A stretch of DNA of 64,000 nucleotides from an uncultured Bacteroidales bacterium (GTDB lineage Bacteria > Bacteroidota > Bacteroidia > Bacteroidales > F082): NCBI GenBank assembly GCA_947303085.1, contig CAMYXP010000003.1, positions 220,459-284,458 of the forward strand, written 5' to 3'. Position 1 is the first letter of the stretch. The number at the start of each line of letters is the position of its first letter. The notes beneath the pieces were generated by a model. It did no database searches, had not been told where the DNA came from, and saw only the letters and a program-made list of their open reading frames with translations. A program made the position numbers and the translations under genes. Below, in pieces: positions 44,303-50,720 of the stretch.

Positions 44303-44345
44303 TTTTTGACGGCTTTTTGACGGCCAAGGGGAAATTTTTGACGGC
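44303..44345. repeat. three phased 11-bp repeats next to tRNA-Lys
   Basis: TTTTTGACGGC (GCCGTCAAAAA on minus) at 44303-44313, 44314-44324 and 44335-44345, offset by 11 and 21 bp, i.e. on one DNA face. Possible protein-binding sites such as integrase arm sites; no integrase gene is present. Confidence 0.6.
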
Positions 44346-44350
44346 TACAT

Positions 44351-44418
44351 AAAAAATGCCACCTCCAAACAGAGCGTCTGAAGGCGGCAAATGACTTAAA
44401 AATTCAATTACTGAATTT
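44351..44418 (-). ncRNA. candidate small RNA of about 68 nt
   Basis: On the minus strand a promoter element TATCTTTG (44425-44432) is followed 36 nt later by a hairpin TGCCGCCT / AGGTGGCA (44389-44382 and 44364-44357) and six T (44351-44356). No reading frame of note lies between. Expression is not shown by sequence. Confidence 0.35.
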
Positions 44419-44463
44419 CGAGTGCAAAGATAATATTAATTTTAACAACTCACTCATTTTAAT

Positions 44464-44487
44464 AAAAAAACCGCTCGAGAGCGGTTT
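44464..44487 (-). terminator. terminator of the DUF6266 cluster
   Basis: AAACCGCTC (44468-44476) and GAGCGGTTT (44479-44487) pair; on the minus strand the stem is followed by T7 and lies 23 nt after the last DUF6266 stop codon. Confidence 0.85.
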
Positions 44488-44509
44488 GGAGGATGAAACA
44501 GATAATCTG

Positions 44510-45166
44510 TTAATCATCTTCTTCGTTGATGTGCATGCTGTGGAAATCCAAGCAATTGTTGGACACCTGACCCAGCGATTTGTCGTAAACAAACACCCAG
44601 CCTAAGAGATCTTTGTTTTCGTCAATTGGAAATCCTTGCATTTCAACGGATTGACCTGAGGTGAAAGGCTGGTCGTGAACGTGAGTGAACCATGTGTCGG
44701 AATTTTTATCGTAAAGGATAAAAATGAAGCCAGGAAACTCGACTTGAGCGTTGTTATACTGGATTGCTCCAACATACCAATTTCCATCCTCTCCCGGGTC
44801 ATCGATAACAAACATATCGAAACACTGGAGAAAGCCTTTTGAAAGCTGAAGTTTTTTGTAGATAACTACTGGCTCTCCATCGTGGTTTTCGATGGCGCCG
44901 GGATAGTTGATTTTGACAGCTTTATTGAACGTGGACATGCCGTGATCGTAATCACCAAAAGTCAATCGTAAAGTTGAAGCTATTGGGCGAAGAACCTCGA
45001 TGATGGCGCTCAGCGCTCTTTGGCAAAAGAGCGTGCCCCAAGTGGCTTGAGTGGTATAATGCTGTGGCATACCTCTCATATAAGCTTTGCCTTTCCAAGA
45101 GGCACCGACAACGGTGCCAACTTTACCAGAAAAGCCTCCCAAAATTCCTTGTTTAATTGTTCCCAT
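44510..45166 (-). CDS. DUF6266 family protein, paralogue 1
   Basis: 218 residues. N-terminus MGTIKQGILGGFSGKVGTVV followed by SWKGKAYMRG is the DUF6266 signature shared by the next two genes. The middle has FNKAVKINYPGAI and VIYKKLQLSKG, then YPE-like VEFPGFIFILYD and a C-terminal VFVYDKSLGQVSNN. No signal peptide or membrane segment; predicted beta-rich. Function of the family is unknown. Closest to paralogue 2, with which it shares the C-terminal YD-x(3)-GQVSN motif. Last gene of the minus-strand cluster, followed by a terminator. Confidence 0.75.
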   Translation of the reverse strand: MGTIKQGILGGFSGKVGTVVGASWKGKAYMRGMPQHYTTQATWGTLFCQRALSAIIEVLRPIASTLRLTFGDYDHGMSTFNKAVKINYPGAIENHDGEPVVIYKKLQLSKGFLQCFDMFVIDDPGEDGNWYVGAIQYNNAQVEFPGFIFILYDKNSDTWFTHVHDQPFTSGQSVEMQGFPIDENKDLLGWVFVYDKSLGQVSNNCLDFHSMHINEEDD

Positions 45167-45195
45167 AATTCATAATCTTTATACTGTTTTTTGTG

Positions 45196-45840
45196 TTATC
45201 CTCCCATAGCCTCCACGTTTTCGATTGGATTGGACACTTGGCCAGTGGCGGGGTCATAGACACAGGCGAAGCCGAGATATTGTTTGGTAGCAAGCAATGG
45301 CATGCCGCCACGGAATATAAGACTTTCACCTACATCGTAGTGCTGCTTGATAACCCCAGCCTGCCATTTGTCATCTTCGATGTCGTAAATGAAAAAGATG
45401 AGGCCTTCATATTCGGGATATTGTGTTCCATCCATCATGGTGTAAATATAATAATTGCCGTTTTGACTCATGTCATCGATATAAAGATTGGCAAACGGCT
45501 TGATATTTCCTTTTGACAGGATTAGCTTTGAGTAGTCAACAACTGGAGTCCCATCCTGATTGACCACTGCGGCTTTGTAGTTTTCTGAGACAGCCTTGTT
45601 GAAGGCTGACATCTTACCAGCACTTTTTGCGAAGGTGAGGCGGAGCGTTGAAACGATGGGGCTTAAAGCAGCCGAGACAGCCTTGAAGGCTGTCCGGCTA
45701 TAAACTTGCCCCGCTGTGCGAGGGTTCTTGACGTGTTGGGCTCGGCCACGCATGTAGGTGATTCCCTTCCAGGATGACCCGATGACAGTGCCGACCTTGC
45801 CGTTGAACCCTCCGAGAATGCCTTGCTTAATAGTTCCCAT
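45196..45840 (-). CDS. DUF6266 family protein, paralogue 2
   Basis: 214 residues. MGTIKQGILGGFNGKVGTVI, then SSWKGITYMRGRAQHVKNPR and TAGQVYSRTAF. The middle FNKAVSENYKAAVVNQDG and VVDYSKLILSKG, and the end CVYDPATGQVSNPIENVEAM, match paralogue 1. The block QHVKNPRTAGQV is identical to that in paralogue 3, so paralogue 2 looks like a mosaic of the two. Gap to paralogue 3 is 20 nt. Function unknown. Confidence 0.75.
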   Translation of the reverse strand: MGTIKQGILGGFNGKVGTVIGSSWKGITYMRGRAQHVKNPRTAGQVYSRTAFKAVSAALSPIVSTLRLTFAKSAGKMSAFNKAVSENYKAAVVNQDGTPVVDYSKLILSKGNIKPFANLYIDDMSQNGNYYIYTMMDGTQYPEYEGLIFFIYDIEDDKWQAGVIKQHYDVGESLIFRGGMPLLATKQYLGFACVYDPATGQVSNPIENVEAMGG

Positions 45841-45860
45841 AATACAGCGGTTTTAAAGGG

Positions 45861-46511
45861 TTACTCCGCAGTGAGAGTTTTCTCGCCGAGGTAGATGGAA
45901 TCAGCGACCAATGCGCCATCTTCAGAAACCATGCCGAGATAGACTTCCACTTTGTCGCCAACCCAGTTGTTAGGGACGGTGACGTCCATGGTGTGAGTTG
46001 TACGAGTTGCACCTGCAGTGTTGTAGATGGTCTCGTTTTTAGCCTTGTTGTAGATGAACGGCATGGCTTTGTCGGTGGCAAGAGCGTTACCTACTCCACT
46101 GTTGTCAGTCCAGCTGAATGTGAGCTTATTCTGGGCAGCGACCCATGAAGCTGCAGCTTCAGTGACCTGTGTAAGACCACCCTTAGAAACCACGACTTTG
46201 GTGTAGTCCAAAGCATAGTCAGGTGAAGTGCCGGTGACAGCATTCTTCACGAGATAAGACATTGCCGCATTGAACTCGGTTTGCTTAGCAGCCTGCGATT
46301 TGTAGCCGATACGGATGTACGGCACATTTGGCTGCAGGAAGTTCAGCACAAGATTGAACTTGAGACGCTGATTGACCTGCCCTGCTGTGCGAGGATTTTT
46401 GACGTGCTGGGCCTGGCCACGCATATAGCTGATGCCTTTCCAACTTGAACCGATAACGGTTCCGACTTTACCTGAGAAACCACCCAGGATTCCTTGTTTG
46501 ATTGTTCCCAT
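45861..46511 (-). CDS. DUF6266 family protein, paralogue 3
   Basis: 216 residues from the ATG at 46511 (MGTIKQGILGGFSGKVGTVI); a longer frame up to 46700 is rejected because it would pass through a terminator stem and lacks family similarity. It contains QHVKNPRTAGQVNQRLKF, then DYALDYTKVVVSKGGL, LTFSWTDNSGVGNA and a C-terminal WVGDKVEVYLGMVSEDG...YLGEK resembling paralogue 4 rather than 1 and 2. Preceded by a leader whose TTATTAACC...TAAAAAACAATT pattern recurs before paralogue 4. Confidence 0.75.
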   Translation of the reverse strand: MGTIKQGILGGFSGKVGTVIGSSWKGISYMRGQAQHVKNPRTAGQVNQRLKFNLVLNFLQPNVPYIRIGYKSQAAKQTEFNAAMSYLVKNAVTGTSPDYALDYTKVVVSKGGLTQVTEAAASWVAAQNKLTFSWTDNSGVGNALATDKAMPFIYNKAKNETIYNTAGATRTTHTMDVTVPNNWVGDKVEVYLGMVSEDGALVADSIYLGEKTLTAE

Positions 46512-46631
46512 AATTTTAAATTGTTTTTTAGGGTTAATAAATAATGTTTTATACGGCCTTGGTACGGAGTTGGTATGGACAAGGTCTTGCCATGCCCCCT
46601 CTCCGACCAGGCTTCGCCACAATAATACGAA

Positions 46632-46659
46632 AAAACCGAGGCGATTGGTTCGCCTCGGT
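46632..46659 (-). terminator. terminator between DUF6266 paralogues 4 and 3
   Basis: ACCGAGGCGA (46635-46644) and TCGCCTCGGT (46650-46659) form a 10-bp stem; on the minus strand TTTTTT-type sequence follows. It separates paralogue 4 from the other three. Confidence 0.85.
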
Positions 46660-46668
46660 GTGGAATGC

Positions 46669-46732
46669 AGTGAAATGCATCGGAATGCAGTGTTTTTCAC
46701 CCTACATTTACCCTACATTTTACCCTACAATG
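46669..46732. repeat. AATGCA repeats and three ACCCTACATTT units downstream of DUF6266 paralogue 4
   Basis: GGAATGCAGTGAAATGCATCGG and its continuation at 46667-46692 (a related block is at 47388-47418), then ACCCTACATTT-type units at 46699-46709, 46710-46720 and 46722-46732; the last overlaps the stop codon of paralogue 4. Confidence 0.6.
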
Positions 46733-47301
46733 TATTCACCCAAGTACTCGGAGTTTGAAACCTTCTTTCCGTCGGCTGAACGCATGGAGAGATAGATGAT
46801 GACTTTGTCGCCATGCCAACGCTCGGGAAGTTCGTATGGCTCTGAAGAATCGTTGCGAGGATTGCCATGAAGGAAGCAGAAAAACTCATCCTTAGCAAAA
46901 TCGTAGAACAAGACCATGGAGTAATCGTCCGGCTGGGCATCGCCCTCCCCTGAGTTGTCCTTTAAGGTGATTTCACATTTGTTGTCCAGGATTGAGAGTG
47001 CCTCAAGCTCAGGTGGTGTCAGGCATCCTTTTGAAAGAATGACTTTTGAAAAATCAACAAAGAACTCGTGCTTGTGGCCAGTGCTGCGGAGAGCTTTGCG
47101 AACCATCTGAGTGACCGCATACTGATAAGGCGTTTGCTTATCAGATACGTATTTCAGTCCGATGTTGATGAAGCGAAGAATTGGATAGAGAAAAGCTTTT
47201 GCAAGTTTGATTTTCTCCTGGTCTGTCTTGGAGATGAACTCGATGACTTTGCCGATTGTGCCACCAGGGCAATCATCTTTTTTACGTTTAGTTGTTCCCA
47301 T
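46720..47301 (-). CDS. divergent DUF6266-like protein, paralogue 4
   Basis: 193 residues. The N-terminus MGTTKRKKDDCPGGTIGKV is a degraded form of the family signature (the SWKG-YMRG part is missing). The rest aligns with paralogue 3: FINIGLKYVSDKQTPYQYAV, FFVDFSKVILSKG, ITLKDNSGEGDAQPDD, and WHGDKVIIYLSMRSADGK then SEYLGEYIVG. It is first in the cluster and separated by its own terminator. Function unknown; loss of the conserved N-terminus may mean a changed or lost role. Confidence 0.65.
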   Translation of the reverse strand: MGTTKRKKDDCPGGTIGKVIEFISKTDQEKIKLAKAFLYPILRFINIGLKYVSDKQTPYQYAVTQMVRKALRSTGHKHEFFVDFSKVILSKGCLTPPELEALSILDNKCEITLKDNSGEGDAQPDDYSMVLFYDFAKDEFFCFLHGNPRNDSSEPYELPERWHGDKVIIYLSMRSADGKKVSNSEYLGEYIVG

Positions 47302-47615
47302 TTTTAATTGTTTTTTTTAAGTTGTTAATAAATTGATTGTGAGAACAATAATAAAGAATATAATAATGAGAATCGTGGTGACGGTGTTGAATGCAGGATT
47401 ATGCAGCGGAATGCATGGTTATGTCAATAAGGATGGATGCGAAGCTGTATTAAAATTTTTCACCAAAAGGAAACAAAAAAAAAATAAAAAAAAGATGCTT
47501 TTTTTTGCCAGCCATGATAGCCGACGGCAGTCAAGGTTTGCGAGAGAAAAATACTCTTTTCGGAGAGAAGCGGAGAAAAGGAAGATTTTTCCCGAAGCAA
47601 CCCGAAGGGCTTGAC

Positions 47616-47647
47616 CTTGACGGACTAGGCAATCAGGGCTAACTTTG
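47616..47647 (+). promoter_or_regulatory. plus-strand promoter into the structured region
   Basis: CTTG (47616-47619) and TAACTTTG (47640-47647) are 20 bp apart, the normal Bacteroidota spacing. Downstream there is no credible gene but a series of hairpins. Confidence 0.55.
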
Positions 47648-47867
47648 CAACTTTTTTTGAATTTTTTGGAAACACCAATCAATTACTTTTTTCCTTAAAA
47701 ATCGGAGCACGCGGAGAACTAAGAGAACTCGGGATTGCTCGGAATCCTGAAATATGTTTACAGTCAAAAAGAAACACTAAAACAAGCGAAAACACTTGAA
47801 TTTATTGATTTTTTTCAAAGAGATGACGCACCTTAAAAGGGCGGGTTGGGTGGGACTACACACTGTT

Positions 47868-47929
47868 GGCAAAGGCTTGATGGTTGCCGAGGGTTCCCTT
47901 TGGGAGACGGCTGCCGTCAAGCTTTTGCC
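47868..47929 (+). ncRNA. structured element A (long hairpin with conserved apical loop)
   Basis: 22-nt arms at 47868-47889 and 47908-47929 pair almost fully (GGCAAA/TTTGCC, GCTTGA/TCAAGC, GG/CC, GCCG/CGGC). The 18-nt loop AGGGTTCCCTTTGGGAGA can form an inner TCCC/GGGA helix. The loop is shared with elements B and C although the lower stem differs. RNA or DNA function is not proven. Confidence 0.55.
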
Positions 47930-47991
47930 TGAGGGCAGAAACTTTCAATCGAAGCCGAGAACCAAAAAGAGATGCGTTGTGTTGCCCGGAA

Positions 47992-48058
47992 GCGGCATGA
48001 GCATGTCGTCAGCCGAGGGGTTCCCACTGGGATACGGCTGACGATATGCTGATGCCGC
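47992..48058 (+). ncRNA. structured element B
   Basis: 24-nt arms 47992-48015 and 48035-48058: GCGGCAT/ATGCCGC, a two-base mismatch, GCAT/ATGC, and a 10-bp upper stem ending GCCG/CGGC. Loop 48016-48034 is AGGGGTTCCCACTGGGATA. Confidence 0.6.
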
Positions 48059-48275
48059 GGCATCCAATAATGCCGTAAACGTTGTGCTCTGCAGAAACAA
48101 AAAAAGAAAACACTAAATGAAACGTGATCACAGACGGCAAATTCTTGAGTGAAGAGAAGCGTCTAAAGTAGCAGAGCGGAGTTAGACGATGAACGGAACG
48201 AAAGATTTTGCCTTTGTGCCGTAAGCATTCAACGAAGCCGAGAACCAAAAAAGAGATGCATTGTATTGCCCGGAA

Positions 48276-48341
48276 GCAGCATGGGTGTAGCGTCAGCCGA
48301 GGGTTCCCATTGGGACACGGCTGTCGCTATACTGATGCTGC
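48276..48341 (+). ncRNA. structured element C
   Basis: 24-nt arms 48276-48299 and 48318-48341: GCAGCAT/ATGCTGC, a two-base mismatch at the same place as in B, GTGTAGCG/CGCTATAC (one wobble), CAGCCG/CGGCTG. Loop AGGGTTCCCATTGGGACA. Against B, at least three base pairs have changed on both sides. Confidence 0.6.
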
Positions 48342-48420
48342 GGCATGCAATGATGACGAAAACGTTGTGTTATGCAGCCGCCAAAATGCGCGAAGCGCAC
48401 GCCGCCGAATGACAATGAGG

Positions 48421-48469
48421 CGCCCCCAGAAAAACGGCGGAACGGAGGTGGAGACGTTTTTTCTGGGGG
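48421..48469. other. structured element D (C/A-T/G stem around a CGGAGG-TGGAGA loop)
   Basis: CGCCCCCAGAAAAACG (48421-48436) pairs with CGTTTTTTCTGGGGG (48455-48469). The loop holds AACGGAGGTGGAGA, shared with element E. Confidence 0.55.
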
Positions 48470-48898
48470 TTGCGCGCGACGCGCGCTGCGACCAGCGCCG
48501 CCAGGAGAAGCCCGGACCTGCTAAGGGAGGGCGACTGGCGGTTAGTGGCAAAAATTTTTGGCGCCCGTGTACATTGAATTGGTGCAGGAACTTTCAATGC
48601 GCCTAAGAATTTTTGACACCGCTGGGCGCACCGGGCGGCGCGCTTTAACACAAGGGGCTGGCGGCTGGGATTTGGAGCCTAAAGCATTGTGCTTTGCAGA
48701 GACCTTCAAAGGGTGCAGGAACCAATGAGTTTTACGTAAACCCCAGCCGAGAGGCAGCCCCGAGCCGATGGCTGAAAAAGCTTTTGCACCTTTTTTGAAG
48801 TGCCATCAATTCACCCGGAAACCTGGAAGCGGATTAGGGGTGCGAGCTTGCTTGCGCCCCAGGGACTTTCAATTGCTACGATAACACGGAGCGGAGTT

Positions 48899-48982
48899 CC
48901 CCATGCAAGGGCTGGGCAAAAAAAATACTACCCGGAGGGTGGAGATTTTTTTTAGTCCAGCTCGCGAAGCCCTTGCAGGGGG
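48899..48982. other. structured element E (nested stems with A8/T8)
   Basis: CCCCATGCAAGGGCT (48899-48913) pairs with 48968-48982 in 14 of 15 positions. Inside, A8 (48918-48925) faces T8 (48946-48953), enclosing a small ACCC-GGA-GGGT hairpin (48930-48940). The apical part CCCGGAGGGTGGAGA resembles element D. Confidence 0.55.
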
Positions 48983-49150
48983 CAAAAAGGCTTTTAAGGC
49001 AGCGCGGAAGCGAACACCGCTTTCCCGCCTACACACTCACAATTGCAACGTGAACATTGTATAGAAGCAGGAACCAAAAGACGAAACATTTGAAAAGCGG
49101 CTAAACGGAACATTGTATTGAGCAGAAACCTTCATGCCGCGGTAGAAAAA

Positions 49151-49199
49151 GAAAATCCTCCAGAGAGGATTTGGAGGATTTGGAGGATTTGGAGGATTT
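49151..49199. repeat. hairpin plus GGAGGATTT tandem repeats at the right end of the island
   Basis: AAATCCTC/GAGGATTT hairpin followed by three further 9-bp units GGAGGATTT. The GAGAG-GGTTTGGAGGAT-like sequence is similar to the terminator region at 44478-44495 at the other end. Confidence 0.65.
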
Positions 49200-49214
49200 A
49201 ATTTAGGGTGAATT

Positions 49215-49320
49215 TGTAAAATTTCTTTACAGCAGTGTAAAAATTCTTTACACTTTTTTATTTTGCTATTTTTAAATATTGTTGATAATCAGACTTTTAC
49301 GAGTTTGGCATGGCGTTTGT
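49215..49320 (+). promoter_or_regulatory. sigma-54-like promoter with two upstream activator sites for the efflux operon
   Basis: Sites TGTAAA-N5-TTTACA at 49215-49231 and 49236-49252 (centres 21 bp apart). Downstream, TTGGCA at 49305-49310 and TTTGT at 49316-49320 have the GG/G spacing of 12 bp typical of -24/-12 promoters. The same design recurs at 63782-63887. Confidence 0.7.
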
Positions 49321-49361
49321 TTAGTTTAGAGTGTAGAGTTGAAAGTTTAAAGTTTTATAAT

Positions 49362-50708
49362 ATGAGACGAATAGTTTTGATTATTACAATTTTGGCACCT
49401 TTGTTTGTTAAGGCTCAGGATACTGTTGTGATGGGATTGAAGGATTGCATGAGGTATGCGGTGGAGCATTCGACAAAAGTGACGATTCAGGATGCTTATA
49501 ATCGCGATGCGCAGATTGATCGCAGGGATGCCATTTTGGCGACGTTTACGCCTCAAGTGAGCGGAAACACATACGCTTACTATAACTTCGGCAGAAGCAT
49601 CGACCCGGAAACGAATACATACGGCACAGTAACCTCGTTTCATAATGGCTATAGTTTGTCGGGCGGAATTGATTTGTTTAACGGCTTTCAGGCTGTGAAC
49701 AATATGAAAATCACCAAGACAGCGCAGCTGATGGGAAAGACAAAATCACAGCAGATTGAAGATCAGATTTGCTTAGCAACGATGGAAGCTTATTGCAACG
49801 TGCTGTATTACACGGAGTTGGAAAAAGTTCTGGTGTCGCAGTTGGAGACCGCCGATAAAACGGTGCAGCTGGCCGAACGACAGGAGAAGCTGGGGCAGAA
49901 ATCGCATGCCGATGTGGTGCAGGTGCAAAGCGATTTGGCAGAGCGACAGTATCAGCTGACATTGTGCAAAAACCGACTGAACGATGCATTGCTTACACTG
50001 AAAGACGTGATGTTTTGGCCTATAGATGAGCCTCTGAAGATTGAGGATAAACTTGATGACTGGTATGAATGGGATATTCAATATGGAATGGAGTATTCGC
50101 AAGATTTTATTGAGAAAGCAAAGAGTTTTGTGCCGGAAATAGCTTTAGCCGAAGGCACAATGTTGAACGCGAAACGCTCGCTGAAGACAGCCCGTTGGCA
50201 ACTGGCCCCGACACTATCACTTTACGGCGGTTGGTCGACAAACTATTTCACTTATCCGGGAAAGGAAGGTTATACAGCAACGGCGTTTTCTGACCAGTTT
50301 AAAAACAACAGAGGTGAATATGTGCAGCTTTCGTTGAATATACCAATATTTAACAGACTATCGAGACATTCTAATATTTCAAAAAAAAGGAACGCTTACG
50401 ACCGCGCCGTTGCGGATTACGAGCAGGCAATGCAAACTGTAGAAATAGAGGTGCGCAAGGCTATGGCGGATTGTGATGACTCGGCTGATGCTTTACGACA
50501 GGCTTCGACAAGAGCAACGTTGCAGAAAGAGGCGTTTTCACTCAACGCAAAACGTTTTGAGCAGGGACTGATTTCATCTATAGAGTATCAGACCGCATCG
50601 AACAATTATTTGAACGCTGTGGCGGAGGAAATGAACGCAAGGATGCAGCATTTCATAAAGAAATCCGTTGTTAAATATTATGGTGGAACGCATTATTTGG
50701 AACAATAA
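49362..50708 (+). CDS. TolC-family outer-membrane efflux protein
   Basis: 448 residues from the ATG at 49362 (MRRIVLIITILAPLFVKAQ, signal peptide to about 19); the frame extends upstream to 49263 but that part overlaps the promoter. Two OEP-type helical repeats: LKDCMRYAVEHSTKVTIQDAYNRDAQ near the start, and later NAKRSLKTARWQLAPTLSLYGG then LNIPIFNRLSRHSNISKKR. Forms the outer-membrane channel of a tripartite exporter. The HlyD-type gene follows after 12 nt. Confidence 0.92.
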   Translation: MRRIVLIITILAPLFVKAQDTVVMGLKDCMRYAVEHSTKVTIQDAYNRDAQIDRRDAILATFTPQVSGNTYAYYNFGRSIDPETNTYGTVTSFHNGYSLSGGIDLFNGFQAVNNMKITKTAQLMGKTKSQQIEDQICLATMEAYCNVLYYTELEKVLVSQLETADKTVQLAERQEKLGQKSHADVVQVQSDLAERQYQLTLCKNRLNDALLTLKDVMFWPIDEPLKIEDKLDDWYEWDIQYGMEYSQDFIEKAKSFVPEIALAEGTMLNAKRSLKTARWQLAPTLSLYGGWSTNYFTYPGKEGYTATAFSDQFKNNRGEYVQLSLNIPIFNRLSRHSNISKKRNAYDRAVADYEQAMQTVEIEVRKAMADCDDSADALRQASTRATLQKEAFSLNAKRFEQGLISSIEYQTASNNYLNAVAEEMNARMQHFIKKSVVKYYGGTHYLEQ

Positions 50709-50720
50709 AAAATAAATACT

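Larger units (their letters stand above)
47953..48380. repeat. 284-bp-spaced direct duplication carrying elements B and C
   Basis: A unit of about 145 bp at 47953-48098 recurs at 48236-48380: AAGCCGAGAACCAAAAA, AGAGATGC(G/A)TTGT, TTGCCCGGAAGC, the hairpin, and AACGTTGTG. Divergence is concentrated in compensating positions of the stem. Confidence 0.65.
47302..49214. other. structured, largely non-coding region of the accessory island
   Basis: About 1.9 kb with no convincing gene: the open frames lack family motifs, overlap one another on both strands and run through hairpins. It holds a plus-strand promoter, at least five large hairpins, a 284-bp-spaced duplication, A-tract/T-tract stems, and about eight copies of a loose motif with GCAGAAAC(C/T)TTCAA. 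Parts (48400-48660) are much richer in GC than the flanks. No transposase, integrase or reverse transcriptase is present. Confidence 0.6.

Noticed and set aside
46512..46700. N-terminal extension of DUF6266 paralogue 3
   Set aside because: The extension passes through a rho-independent terminator and is absent from the paralogues, which all begin with MGT.
47868..48341. Hairpins A-C as integron attC sites
   Set aside because: The GTTRRRY/RYYYAAC core pairs are missing, there is no integrase, and the units do not flank gene cassettes.
47796..48651. Open frames in the structured region (for example 47796-48041 plus, 48208-48606 plus, 48327-48651 minus)
   Set aside because: They overlap on both strands, run through paired stems, have no family motifs and show the Arg/Ala/Ser-rich composition of GC-rich non-coding DNA.
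49151..49199. Tandem GGAGGATTT units as a CRISPR array
   Set aside because: The units are 9 bp and directly abutting with no spacers; no cas gene is in the window.
44162..49300. A full integrative element bounded by a tRNA-Lys attachment repeat
   Set aside because: I looked for a second copy of the tRNA-Lys 3' end up to 49.3 kb and found none, and no integrase, relaxase or transposase gene is present.
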